From Lichenicoccus sp965276875 (GTDB taxonomy: Bacteria; Pseudomonadota; Alphaproteobacteria; Acetobacterales; Acetobacteraceae), in NCBI RefSeq assembly GCF_965276875.1, contig NZ_OZ255701.1, forward strand, positions 2,170,001-2,234,000: DNA of 64,000 bases, read 5' to 3'. The notes under the pieces are model-generated. The model was not told where the DNA came from. It did not search any database and saw only the letters and a program-made list of their open reading frames with translations. Of the stretch, positions 15,803 to 24,618 are shown in pieces; position 1 is the first letter of the stretch; each line of letters begins with the position of its first letter. The position numbers and the translations under genes were made by a program.

Positions 15803-17166
15803 ACTTGTCCTGTAGTGGGGGCGGACCAGAGCGCGGGCTGGCGCTTGGCGGCGCGGACGCGGAGATCGCGTGCGGCCAGGAGCAGGGCTGGGGCAAACAC
15901 CAGACCACGCCAGATGAAAAGGTCGGCGATTGGATCGAGGTAGAGCAGCAAAGGCGCCACGGAGAGCCAGATCACGGCGCGCGACGGTGCGATGGTGGCG
16001 AACACCGCAAGGAACGGGAAATACCAGGGATAATGCGGGCTGAGCAGGAGCATGAACGCAAAGCCGAGCCAGCCGGCTTGTCGGCACAGACGCAAAACAT
16101 CGAGAGCCGGCGGCAGAGCTGCGCGATTGCGTGCGAGCAGCCACAGCGACGCCGCGACCAGGCCGCTGGCGCAAATGGCCAGATAGGCCGCCGACGTCCA
16201 GGATGGCAGCGTGCAGACCTCGGCAATCCCGTCGAGCAGCCAGACGCCGGTACCCTGGCGCAAGCCCTCCTCGCTGCCGTAATGCGGCAGGAAGCCGAGC
16301 ACGTGCCAGCCGACCTGGATATAGCAGGCATAGAGCGCGATCACGACGGCGAGGAACGCCACCGGCGCTTGCCAGTTCACCGGGCGCACGAACGGCCGCC
16401 ATAGCGCCGGCGCGATCGCCAGTGGAAAGAACTTGACCAGGGTCGCCGCCGCCAGCACCGCGCCGGCGAGGGTATCGCGACGAGCCGCCCGGGCCAGCAG
16501 GGCGGCCGCGATCAGTCCGGCGGCGGCGGCGTCGACATGGCCGTTGCCGGCGAAGGCCCACACCGCGAGCGGGTTCCAGGCATAGATCAGCACTCGCGTG
16601 TCGGGCAGGCCAGCCATGCGCAGCAGCGCGATCAGACAGACGACCGCAAGACACTCGAAGCCGACCATCGCGACCTTCACCGCCCATACGGATTGGGCGA
16701 AGGCCGCAATCGCGCGGTAGATCACCTGGGCCATCGGCGGATAGATGGTCCGCGCGTAGGTGCGCCGGTTGATATGCGGGTAGATCGCGGTGTCGCGCAG
16801 CCTGACCAGCGCCGGATCGGCCGGGACGAAACGATAGGGATTGATGCCGGCCGCCTGCACCCTGCCGTCCCAGACATAGCGATAGACGTCGCTCGACAGG
16901 AACGGTGGCGCCAGCAGCACCGGCAGGCGCATCGCCAGTGCCACGCCGAGCACCACCCAGAGCATGAGTCGCGGCTGCACCGTATGGCGCAGGACCAGCG
17001 CGCAGGCGCCGAGATAGACGACGCCGGCGAGTGCCATGACACCGACGAAGCGGTTGGTCAGCGCCACCGATCCGACGCTGTCGGCATGCGGCACATGCAG
17101 CGACAGGCCCAGCACAATGAGGCCGATCAGAGCGGCGCCCGCGATCGACAGGGACACAATCTTCAC
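15799..17166 (-). CDS. GT-C fold membrane mannosyltransferase-like protein (GT87/DUF2029 type)
   Basis: 455 residues with about ten to twelve hydrophobic segments. After the first membrane pair comes LSSDVYRYVWDGRVQAAGIN (residues about 88-107), the lumenal DxD-type loop typical of polyprenol-phosphate-sugar-dependent GT-C transferases, followed by INPYRFVP and TIYPPMAQ. Such enzymes move a mannose or related sugar from a polyprenyl carrier on the periplasmic side of the membrane. Four-base overlaps with both neighbours (start with the DUF2064 gene, stop with the radical SAM gene) place it in one transcript. The cytoplasmic GT2 of the same cassette could make its lipid-linked donor (inference). 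Confidence 0.8.
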   Translation of the reverse strand: MKIVSLSIAGAALIGLIVLGLSLHVPHADSVGSVALTNRFVGVMALAGVVYLGACALVLRHTVQPRLMLWVVLGVALAMRLPVLLAPPFLSSDVYRYVWDGRVQAAGINPYRFVPADPALVRLRDTAIYPHINRRTYARTIYPPMAQVIYRAIAAFAQSVWAVKVAMVGFECLAVVCLIALLRMAGLPDTRVLIYAWNPLAVWAFAGNGHVDAAAAGLIAAALLARAARRDTLAGAVLAAATLVKFFPLAIAPALWRPFVRPVNWQAPVAFLAVVIALYACYIQVGWHVLGFLPHYGSEEGLRQGTGVWLLDGIAEVCTLPSWTSAAYLAICASGLVAASLWLLARNRAALPPALDVLRLCRQAGWLGFAFMLLLSPHYPWYFPFLAVFATIAPSRAVIWLSVAPLLLYLDPIADLFIWRGLVFAPALLLAARDLRVRAAKRQPALWSAPTTGQV

Positions 17167-17906
17167 GAGGCGCGTCGCAGGCCGAGACGGTCGATGCAGG
17201 CCCAGGTTGCGGGTGCGTGGTAGGCGTCCGGGCCGGCCCGCGTGGGGCCGTCGAGCAGCCGAGCGAGTGCTGCATGGTCGTCGATGTCGTACCAGGGCGG
17301 CAGATCGACCATCGGCAATTCGATCGACGCGGCACGCGCGCGCGTCTGGGCCGCGACGCGCTCCGTGCTCCAGTCGATGTCCTCGAACAGGGCCGCGTGC
17401 GCCGCCTTCAGCCCAAGAATATAGTAGCCGCCATCCTCGGCGGGTCCGAAGACCGCACGGTCTCCGGGCTCGGCGAGGAGTGCAGCCGCCCGCACCAGGA
17501 TCCCCGTCGGCAGGGTCGGGCCATCCGAGTTGAGCACGCAGACGGAGGTGTAGCCGCGATCCAGCAAGACAGTGATGGCGTGCAGCAGGCAGCGACCGAA
17601 GCCGCGCACGGAGCCCGGCATCGCGGCGTCGCCGTCCGCCAGCAGCAGCGGGGTGCCGGGCGCGACATGGCCGTCAAACAGTGCCTCCAGCCCGGCGGGG
17701 GCATAGGCGACATAGCCGTCGATTGCGGCCGCGCGGGCGGCCAGTGCGATGTTCTCGGTGGTATCGCGCAGGAACGCGGCACTCATCGCGGCCGCCTGAG
17801 GCGCGGTGAGCGGTGGCACCAGGCGCGTCTTGGAGAAGCCTGAGCGTGGCGCCTTGGCCATGACCGCGATCGCGCAGGCGCCTTGCGTATGGGACGGAAT
17901 TGTCAT
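17163..17906 (-). CDS. DUF2064 (TIGR04282-type) glycosyltransferase/nucleotidyltransferase
   Basis: 247 residues. The N terminus AIAVMAKAPRSGFSKTRLVP is the classic DUF2064 start (MAKAPxxGxxKTRL), and VCVLNSDGPTLP plus GPAEDGGYYILGL are the second and third family motifs. This family has a GT-A-like fold related to CofC nucleotidyltransferases; some members are named for arsenosugar biosynthesis, but no arsenic methyltransferase is nearby. First gene of the cassette. It could activate or transfer a sugar for the downstream GT2 and GT-C proteins. Confidence 0.85.
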   Translation of the reverse strand: MTIPSHTQGACAIAVMAKAPRSGFSKTRLVPPLTAPQAAAMSAAFLRDTTENIALAARAAAIDGYVAYAPAGLEALFDGHVAPGTPLLLADGDAAMPGSVRGFGRCLLHAITVLLDRGYTSVCVLNSDGPTLPTGILVRAAALLAEPGDRAVFGPAEDGGYYILGLKAAHAALFEDIDWSTERVAAQTRARAASIELPMVDLPPWYDIDDHAALARLLDGPTRAGPDAYHAPATWACIDRLGLRRAS

Positions 17907-18551
17907 GCGTCGATCAAGACCCGCTGAACCAGTTGTAGCCTCGATCCACCCAGAACCCGCCAGGGCGGCGGTTCGTAGCGGAGAGTGTTGTCACGAATTT
18001 GGAATTCTTGAAGGCTAATCTGGTCGGTATCCTAATTTTGAACGGGGTGCCATACGCTGCCGGCAGCGCCTCGCCCCGATTGTCGCCCAGCTCCCGCATG
18101 CCAGCGTGCGGCGGTGTCATGTGTCGATCTCCAGCCCGGCCTGTCGCAGGCTCGTGCGCACCTCATCTATGGCCAGGAAGCGTATGAATGCGGCGGCATT
18201 GCGGTTCAAAACGTGCCGGTTGAAGGCGGCTACGTAGCGGAGCGGCGCGGCCATGAGTTGCGACGGAGCGCGCAGCCCCGGGCAGAACACGACCACATGA
18301 GGCGCGTTGACAAAGTCGGATCTGGAGGTTGCAGGCGCCGCAGGCTGCGGCCACCGTGTCAGAAGTGAGACGGGAGCCATGCCGGTGAGGCGAATTGCCG
18401 TGCGTCTGAGCATCGGGGATCCCGGAGCCGCTGCGATGGCCGCGTGCGTTACGATTGCACCATTGCAGCGTCCAATTCCGCGCGGGTATGGAATCTATAC
18501 ACGTGCGAGGCTGCCATCTTCAGGACACCATCCTGCGTCTAGATCGGCAGC
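17907..18551. other. 645-base gap with one probable gene remnant
   Basis: Between the DUF2064 gene and the aminotransferase there is no full-length gene. It must hold the promoter of the leftward cassette and that of the aminotransferase. The only coding-like stretch is the minus-strand fragment at 18117-18413, described separately. No tRNA, hairpin terminator or repeat was seen. Confidence 0.5.
18117..18413 (-). pseudogene. Possible C-terminal remnant of a periplasmic solute-binding protein
   Basis: A 98-codon frame whose last 40 residues (YVAAFNRHVLN then NAAAFIRFLAIDEVRTSLRQ and AGLEI) resemble the end of ModA-like molybdate/tungstate-type binding proteins, where AAAFIxFLxSxEVxxxLxxAGLE is common. 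The first half is basic and low in similarity to anything, and no ribosome site or transporter partner is near. It is best read as the 3' tail of a decayed gene. It could also be chance coding. Confidence 0.35.
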
Positions 18552-19715
18552 GTGAGCACCGACGCACCTTATTCGATGCCGGCCGCCGCGGTTGGCCGCA
18601 ACCAGGCCTTTGTCCTCGGCGGCTTCCTGGCGCACCATGAGGCAGTTATTCGCTACGATCTCAGCGCCTCCGAGTGCCAGCCACTCAGCCTTGCGTCGCT
18701 GCTGGAGGCTGCCTCACCCGAGCATCTGGCACTGTGGTCGGCGATGGATCTGGGCTACGCGCATCCGCAAGGCACCCTCGGCCTGCGCACCGCGATCGCC
18801 GGTCGCTACCGGACGATCACGCCGACGCAGGTTCTGTGCTGCGCCGGCGCCCAGGAGGCCCTCACCTGTGTCGCCGAGGCGCTGCTGCAGCCGACCGACC
18901 ACGCAATCGTCGTCGTGCCGATCTACCAGCCCTCCGAAACAGCGGTGACGTCCCGATGCGCCGTCTCCGGCGTGCCGCTGGAGCCGGACGCGCGATGGCG
19001 GCTGGACGTGGACCGGATTGCGCGCGCCATTCGGCCGAACACGCGGCTGGTGCTGATCAATTTCCCGAACAGTCCGACCGGCGCCGGCATAGCACCCGAA
19101 ACCCTCGCTGACCTGGTGGCGCTCTGTCGCAAGCATGGGTTGTGGCTGATCAACGACGAGGTCTATCGCGCAATCGGCAGCGACCCGGACCAGCAGCAGG
19201 TCGTCGACCTCTACGAGCGCGGGATCTCCATCGATGCGCTCTCCAAGAGCTTCGGCATGCCCGGCCTGCGGGTCGGCTGGATCGCCTGCCGCGACGAGAC
19301 CGTCCTGGCGCTGGCAATGAACGCCAAGAGCGGGCTGTCGAGCTGTCTGGCGCGGCCCAGCGAGGCGCTGGCACAGATGGCGTTGCGCCGCGCGCCGCAC
19401 ATCATCGCGCGCAATCGCGACCTCGCGCGCGCCAACTGGTCGCGGCTGTTGCCGGTGCTGGCGCGGCACGGCGAACGGTTCGAGGCGCCCGCGGCGAATG
19501 GCGGCGTGCTGGCCTTTCCGCGCTATCTCGGGCCCGGCCGGGCGGACGCGTTCGCCGCCACCCTGGTGCGCGAGGCCGGCGTGCTCGTGTTGCCGTCCAG
19601 CCTGTGGCACTCGCCGCTGGCCGCCGTCGCCGCCGACCATATTCGGATCGGCCTCGGCACAGCCGCGTGCGCACCCGCGATCGCGGCACTGGACCGCTAT
19701 CTAGCCGCCGCCTGA
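18552..19715 (+). CDS. PLP-dependent aminotransferase, class I/II
   Basis: 387 residues, fold-type I. Visible cofactor and substrate residues: AGAQEAL (phosphate site, about 98-104), NFPNSPTGAGI (Asn173 of the class I signature), NDEVYRAI (Asp202, Tyr205), SKSFGMPGLRVGW with the Schiff-base Lys232 and Arg240. The whole C-terminal small domain is present and ends in HIRIGLGT. The chosen start is GTG at 18552 with a weak ribosome site; an in-frame ATG eight codons later is possible. It stands alone, so the substrate is unknown; capreomycidine-synthase-like and general broad-range aminotransferases are both compatible. Confidence 0.8.
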   Translation: MSTDAPYSMPAAAVGRNQAFVLGGFLAHHEAVIRYDLSASECQPLSLASLLEAASPEHLALWSAMDLGYAHPQGTLGLRTAIAGRYRTITPTQVLCCAGAQEALTCVAEALLQPTDHAIVVVPIYQPSETAVTSRCAVSGVPLEPDARWRLDVDRIARAIRPNTRLVLINFPNSPTGAGIAPETLADLVALCRKHGLWLINDEVYRAIGSDPDQQQVVDLYERGISIDALSKSFGMPGLRVGWIACRDETVLALAMNAKSGLSSCLARPSEALAQMALRRAPHIIARNRDLARANWSRLLPVLARHGERFEAPAANGGVLAFPRYLGPGRADAFAATLVREAGVLVLPSSLWHSPLAAVAADHIRIGLGTAACAPAIAALDRYLAAA

Positions 19716-20081
19716 AGGCTCCAGTCGCGAGACGCTCAGGCATCGCTACCGCAGGCCCTTCCACACTTCGGGTGGCCGGTGATCTCAAGGGGTTTCACTT
19801 GAGGACTTTCATCTGACATCGCGTTTTTCTGCTTCAATCCTGGGGCTATGTGGCAGTCCGAGAGCAGAGAAGCCGTAACGGGTGAGGCCGGGCTGTTGAA
19901 TGCCCGGCAGCCGGCGGCCGCAGGACTTCCTCGTCGGCGTCCGTCTGCTGGGCGCGGTCATGTTGCCGCGAGAGGCCGTCGGCCGCTCCCGCAGGGACAT
20001 CGCCGCGACCGGACGATCATCGCCACGCTAGCCACCTGCATGGACTGCTTCTGTTGGCGCGGGGTTGTGCGATAGGCTTGC
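19716..20081. other. 366-base gap, no convincing gene
   Basis: Lies between the aminotransferase and ftsK. The small frames within it are arginine-rich with no ribosome site and look like chance. The AT-richer part around 19790-19845 may contain the ftsK promoter. Confidence 0.4.
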
Positions 20082-22715
20082 ATGCACCTTGCCCGCACGC
20101 TGGACCCGCACGCTGAAAGACGCTTGATGCCCGCAGCCCTCCGTAGCCGCCTGACCGTCGGATCTCTCACCGCCTCGCGCCTTCGCGACATCACCCGGCG
20201 CCGGTTTGCGGAGGCCGCGGGCGTCGCGTTGGCGGTGGTCGCACTCGCCACCCTGGCGGCGCTGGCTTCCTACAACCCCGGCGATCCGTCGTTCGATACC
20301 GCAACCCCAATGGCACCGACGAACCTGCTCGGAGCACCGGGCGCGATCGCGGCCGACCTGCTGATCCAGGGCTTCGGCATGGCCTGCCTGCTGCCGCCAC
20401 TGGCGATGCTGGGCTGGGCCTGGCGGGTCGCCTCGCATCGTGGCCTGCAAGCGCCGGCGCTGCGGCTGATCGCCTTGCTCTGCGCTGTGCCGGCCTGCGC
20501 CGGCACATTCGCGGGCGTGATGCTGCTGCTTGGCGGACATGGATGGTCGTGGCCGGGGCCGGCCGGGCTTGGCGGGGCGGTCGGCGGGAAGTTGTCGCAA
20601 ATGACCTTTGGCGCCGGTCGCGCCCTCATCGGGCCGTATGGCGGCGCCGCACTCTGGTCACTGGGAGGCTTGCTGGCGCTGGTGCTGGCGCCGCTCTCGC
20701 TCGGCCTGTCGGCGGGGGAATGGCGCGCCGCCGGCCGTGGTGCCCAGAACGGCTTCAAGGGGGGCGCCGCACGCCTGCGGCGGGGCGATGGCGGTCATCG
20801 CTTCTGGCTACGGCGCAGGCCCGACCCGGATATGATGGCAGATCATGCGTCCGAGCCGGTCTCGTCCGGTCGCTCGCCAATCGCGGCGCAGACCGCCGCA
20901 CAGGCCAGCTCCCTGGCGATGCCGGCGCCAGCGCGACGTGAGCCAAGGCTGCGTTCATCGTCCGGTGGCTACATGCTGCCGCCCGGGCAGGATCAGGACG
21001 ATATCCCGGCGCCGCCGTTACGCCCGGCCAGCAGGCGCAAGCCACCCGCGCCCGACACAGCACACCGCGAGGGCGGCCTGTCGGCAATCCGCAAACTGCT
21101 CGGTGTCAGTGGGCCCGCTGCGCCGACACCGCGCGCCGAGACCGCGGCGCGACCGCGCGCGGCTCCCGACCCGGACACTGCCGCCTGGACCCTGCCACCG
21201 TTGTCACTGCTGCAAGCAGCACCCCCGCGCGCCGGCGGCGGCCCGTCGCCGGAGAGCCTGCAGGCCAACGCCCGGCTGCTGGAGACGGTGCTGTCGGACT
21301 ACGGCGTGCAGGGTGCGATCGGCGCGATCCATGCCGGACCGGTCGTAACGCTTTACGAACTCGAACCGGCACCTGGCATCCGCTCGGCCAGGGTGATCGG
21401 GCTCGCCGACGACATCGCGCGCTCGCTCTCGGTGACCGCGGTGCGCATCGCCACCGTGCCGGGACGCAACGTGATCGGCATCGAGGTCCCCAACGCCCGG
21501 CGCGAGACGGTGTATTTCTCCGAGCTGCTGGATGCCGACGCCTGGCAGGACAACACCTCGCGTCTGTGCCTCGCGCTCGGCAAGGACATCGCAGGCAGCC
21601 CGGTCTATGCCGATCTGGCCCGCATGCCGCATCTGCTGATCGCCGGCACCACCGGCTCGGGCAAGTCGGTCGGCGTCAATGCGATGATCCTGTCGCTGCT
21701 CTATCGGTTGTCGCCGGAGGAGTGCCGGCTGATCCTGATCGACCCGAAGATGCTGGAGCTGTCGATCTATGACGGCATCCCGCATCTGATGGCGCCGGTG
21801 GTGACCGAGCCGGCAAAGGCGGTGACCGCGCTGAAATGGACGGTGCGCGAGATGGAGCGGCGCTATCGCGGCATGAGCCAGCTCGGCGTGCGCAACATGC
21901 TCGGCTACAACGAGCGCGTCGCTGCCGCCCTGGCCAACCGCGAGGTGCTGATGCGCCGGGTGCAGACCGGCTTCGACCCGGAAACCGGCAAGCCGACGTT
22001 TGAGGAGCAGCCGCTCAAGCTCGAACGGCTGCCCTATATCGTCGTGGTGATCGACGAGATGGCCGACCTGATGATGGTCGCCGGCAAGGAGATCGAGGCG
22101 GCGGTGCAGCGCCTGGCACAGATGGCGCGCGCCGCCGGCATCCACGTGATCGCGGCGACGCAGCGGCCGTCGGTCGATGTCATCACCGGCACGATTAAGG
22201 CCAACTTCCCGACCCGTATCAGCTTCCAGGTGATCAGCAAGTTCGACAGCCGCACCATTCTCGGCGAGCAGGGCTCGGAACAACTGCTTGGACAGGGCGA
22301 CATGCTCTACATGCAGGGTGGCGGCCGCATCACCCGCGTGCACGGCCCCTTTGTCGGCGACACCGAGGTCGAGGACGTGGTCCGCCACCTGCGCCAGCAG
22401 GGCGAGCCCGACTATATGGAGGACGTGACCTCGGTGTTCGAGGAGGAGCCCGGTGCTACCTCCTCCAGCAGTGGCGGCAACGGCCTCGATGGCGGCGGCT
22501 TCGACAGCGAGACCGGCTTGTTTGACCAAGCCGTCTCCCTCGTCGCGCGCGAGGGCAAGGCCTCGACCTCGTTCATCCAGCGCCACCTGTCGATCGGCTA
22601 CAACCGTGCCGCCAAGCTGATCGAGCAGATGGAAAAGCAGGGCATCGTCGGACCCGCCAACCACGTCGGCAAGCGCGAGGTGCTGGTCCGGCGCGAGGCG
22701 GCGGAACAGGATTAG
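20082..22715 (+). CDS. ftsK: FtsK/SpoIIIE DNA translocase
   Basis: 877 residues. Four N-terminal membrane helices (about 45-230) anchor it at the septum. A proline-rich linker runs to about residue 400, then the translocase: an alpha domain (LETVLSDYGVQGAIGAIHAG), the Walker A GTTGSGKSVGVN (about 521-532), Walker B VVVIDEMADLMMV, and the ATQRPSVDVITGTIKANFP block. A C-terminal gamma winged helix (about 805-870, LVAREGKASTSFIQRHLSIG) would read polar KOPS sequences. FtsK pumps chromosome ends through the closing septum and activates XerCD. An alternative ATG at 20127 would remove only 15 residues. Confidence 0.95.
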   Translation: MHLARTLDPHAERRLMPAALRSRLTVGSLTASRLRDITRRRFAEAAGVALAVVALATLAALASYNPGDPSFDTATPMAPTNLLGAPGAIAADLLIQGFGMACLLPPLAMLGWAWRVASHRGLQAPALRLIALLCAVPACAGTFAGVMLLLGGHGWSWPGPAGLGGAVGGKLSQMTFGAGRALIGPYGGAALWSLGGLLALVLAPLSLGLSAGEWRAAGRGAQNGFKGGAARLRRGDGGHRFWLRRRPDPDMMADHASEPVSSGRSPIAAQTAAQASSLAMPAPARREPRLRSSSGGYMLPPGQDQDDIPAPPLRPASRRKPPAPDTAHREGGLSAIRKLLGVSGPAAPTPRAETAARPRAAPDPDTAAWTLPPLSLLQAAPPRAGGGPSPESLQANARLLETVLSDYGVQGAIGAIHAGPVVTLYELEPAPGIRSARVIGLADDIARSLSVTAVRIATVPGRNVIGIEVPNARRETVYFSELLDADAWQDNTSRLCLALGKDIAGSPVYADLARMPHLLIAGTTGSGKSVGVNAMILSLLYRLSPEECRLILIDPKMLELSIYDGIPHLMAPVVTEPAKAVTALKWTVREMERRYRGMSQLGVRNMLGYNERVAAALANREVLMRRVQTGFDPETGKPTFEEQPLKLERLPYIVVVIDEMADLMMVAGKEIEAAVQRLAQMARAAGIHVIAATQRPSVDVITGTIKANFPTRISFQVISKFDSRTILGEQGSEQLLGQGDMLYMQGGGRITRVHGPFVGDTEVEDVVRHLRQQGEPDYMEDVTSVFEEEPGATSSSSGGNGLDGGGFDSETGLFDQAVSLVAREGKASTSFIQRHLSIGYNRAAKLIEQMEKQGIVGPANHVGKREVLVRREAAEQD

Positions 22716-22722
22716 CCCGCCG

Positions 22723-23670
22723 ATGCAATCCGAGCCGAAGCGCCTTGTGCTGGCCACGCACAGCGGCAAGTTCCATTGCGACGAGGTGTTCGCGCATGCC
22801 GTGCTGCGCCTGGCACTCGGGCTGCGCGAGGCAGGCGTCGACTACACGCTGCTACGCACCCGCAAACCGGAGCTGATCGAAAGCGCGGACATCGTCTGGG
22901 ACGTCGGCAGCCGCTTCGATGCCGAAGCGCGACGCTTTGACCATCATCAGCGCGGCGCCCCGCTACGCGCCGACGGCACGCCGTTCAGCGCCGCTGGGCT
23001 GGTCTGGCAAAGCTACGGCGAGGCGGCGGTGGCAGCCCTGCTGGATGCGCCGGACCACGCCCGCGCCATTGCCGACGAAATCGAGCACAGCGTGGTGCGC
23101 CAGATCGACGAGATCGATAACGGCGTCTCCCCGCAAGGCTCGGCAGCGTCCGACACCTTGGGCCTGGCGACGCTGATTGGCGACTTCAATCCGTCCTGGG
23201 ACGATCCGGCATCGTCCGGACCGAATGCCGGCGACGCGGCGTTCGGGGAGGCGACCGCGCTCGCCCAGGCCATGCTGACCCGCCGCGTCGGCAGCCTGCG
23301 CGCGCGGCACGCGGCCGAGGCGTTGGTGCTGGCGGCGCACGCGTCTGGCGCGGATCCGCGTATCCTGGTTCTGGATCGCGGCATGCCCTGGAAGAACGCG
23401 GTGTTCGCGCACGCGCTGCCGGTGCTGTTCACAGTCTCACCGGCCAGCAACGGCAACTGGATGATCGACGCGATGCCGCCGGAGCCCGGCTCGTTCGCCC
23501 AGCGCCTGCCGTTGCCGGAGGCGTGGGCCGGCCTGCAGGGCGAGGACCTCGTAGCCCAAACGGGTGTCGCCGATGCCGTCTTCGTACATCTGCGTCGCTT
23601 CGTGGCGGCCGCGCGCACGCGCGAGGGCGCACTGGCGATGGCGCGTGCAGCGCTACGGGATGAAGTCTGA
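22723..23670 (+). CDS. MYG1 family (DHH-type) protein
   Basis: 315 residues, the usual length for bacterial MYG1/UPF0160. The signature N terminus LATHSGKFHCDEVFAHAVL holds the metal-binding His and Asp residues, followed by WDVGSRFDAEARRFDHHQRG (DHH motif). The C-terminal half includes WMIDAMPPEPGSFAQRLPLP and the family ending. Eukaryotic MYG1 is a 3'-5' RNA exonuclease; bacterial roles are not established. It follows ftsK by seven bases and is probably cotranscribed with it. Confidence 0.88.
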   Translation: MQSEPKRLVLATHSGKFHCDEVFAHAVLRLALGLREAGVDYTLLRTRKPELIESADIVWDVGSRFDAEARRFDHHQRGAPLRADGTPFSAAGLVWQSYGEAAVAALLDAPDHARAIADEIEHSVVRQIDEIDNGVSPQGSAASDTLGLATLIGDFNPSWDDPASSGPNAGDAAFGEATALAQAMLTRRVGSLRARHAAEALVLAAHASGADPRILVLDRGMPWKNAVFAHALPVLFTVSPASNGNWMIDAMPPEPGSFAQRLPLPEAWAGLQGEDLVAQTGVADAVFVHLRRFVAAARTREGALAMARAALRDEV

Positions 23671-23688
23671 CGCTTCCTGCACGCTTAG

Positions 23689-23829
23689 CCCAGCCGCCGA
23701 TCACCAACCCTGCGGGGTGACCGCGCCGGGCGATACAGCATCCGCATCAACGACCATTGGCGGATTTGCTTTGAATGGCCGCGTGATGCCGCCGGGCCGT
23801 TCAATGTCAAAATCATAGATTATTACTGA
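23689..23829 (+). pseudogene. higB: higB toxin remnant (3' end only)
   Basis: No start codon is present, but the frame from 23701 to the TGA at 23827 reads LRGDRAGRYSIRIND then HWRICFEWPRD and VKIIDYY. That is the conserved C-terminal half of HigB/RelE-like mRNA interferases (normally about 92 residues, ending WRICFxWxxGxAxxVEIVDYH). The N-terminal half, with most catalytic residues, is missing; upstream is a stop at 23686 and then the end of the MYG1 gene. The toxin is therefore dead. It directly precedes the matching antitoxin remnant. Confidence 0.75.
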
Positions 23830-24276
23830 CGAAGGCGAATCCTTGCGGACGAGCTGGAAGAACTCGGCATCTTCCTGAGCGAGCTGATCCGGCAGATCAA
23901 CGTGCCGCCGAACCGCGTGTCGCAGATCATCAACGGCAAGCGAGCTATGACGGGCGATACCGCCTTGCGCCTCGGCCATTGGTTCCGCACTTCGGCCGAG
24001 TTCTGGTTGAACCTGCAAACCGCCTACGACCTTCGTCTTGCAGCGCAGGTGGCAGGCGCGGAGATCGAGGCTCTGCCCCTCAGGCCCGACATCAAGCGCA
24101 GCCGAGCCTGGTTTAAAGAAATCCGAGTTCACGCTTGGGAGGATTTTTCGGCATGGCGGAAATCGGTGGCGTTTCACCGATCCAGAGACGTCATGCACTC
24201 CTCACAGGTTCGCAAAGTGCTTGAGCATGTATCCGACGAGTGCGATGCCGTGGAAGCTACCTCGGCCGTGACTTGA
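23830..24276 (+). pseudogene. higA: higA antitoxin, 5' end broken
   Basis: The frame from 23830 reads ILADELEELGIFLSELIRQ, INVPPNRVSQIINGKRAMTG, DTALRLGHWFRTSAEFWLNL: an XRE-type HigA antitoxin helix-turn-helix. The expected start HPGEIL is lost: GGCGAATCCTTGCG at 23834-23847 lacks one A compared with the GGCGAAATCCTT expected from the family, shifting the frame. A GTG at 23902 could still start a shortened protein containing half of the helix-turn-helix. The C-terminal 60 residues after the EIEALPL region do not look like HigA. With the toxin remnant it marks a decayed module. Confidence 0.65.
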
Positions 24277-24288
24277 TCTGCACCGGCT

Positions 24289-24618
24289 TCACGATACAAC
24301 TTCGATCCCCTTGCGGCGAATGACGTTCAACAGCGCCAGCGCCGCGCCAGTCGGCCGCTTCGTACCGCGTTCGAGCTGGGACACGTATCCGGTCGTTACG
24401 TTGAGGCAGCGCGCAAACACCGCTTGGCTTAGATGCGCCTGTTCGCGAACCTTGCGGATCTCCTCGCCGGTGATCGGTTCTGCCGCGCCGGTCGGCTTGC
24501 CAAGATGCCGCAGCGTGATCTTCGTGTGTGCGTCATCGCCCATGATGCCGGTCCGGTGCATGCCATCGGCCGTCTCAAGGATCACCTTCGCCAAGCGGCT
24601 AAGTTCCTGCTTCGCCAT
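24289..24618 (-). CDS. XRE-family antitoxin (HigA2/NadS type)
   Basis: 109 residues. The C-terminal two thirds is a helix-turn-helix: ITGEEIRKVREQAHLSQAVF, ARCLNVTTGYVSQLERGTKR, PTGAALALLNVIRRKG, the signature of HigA2/NadS-like antitoxins that follow RelE-type toxins. The toxin gene lies directly upstream and overlaps this gene by 20 bases, as expected for toxin-first HigBA-type operons. It should neutralise the toxin and repress the operon. Confidence 0.82.
   Translation of the reverse strand: MAKQELSRLAKVILETADGMHRTGIMGDDAHTKITLRHLGKPTGAAEPITGEEIRKVREQAHLSQAVFARCLNVTTGYVSQLERGTKRPTGAALALLNVIRRKGIEVVS

Noticed and set aside
14750..15900. 620-codon frame joining the GT2 gene to sequence inside the radical SAM gene
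   Set aside because: The upstream part is an out-of-frame reading of the radical SAM gene; GTG at 14747 has a ribosome site and the family N terminus.
19848..20075. 75-codon frame before ftsK
   Set aside because: No ribosome site, arginine-rich composition, no recognisable fold.
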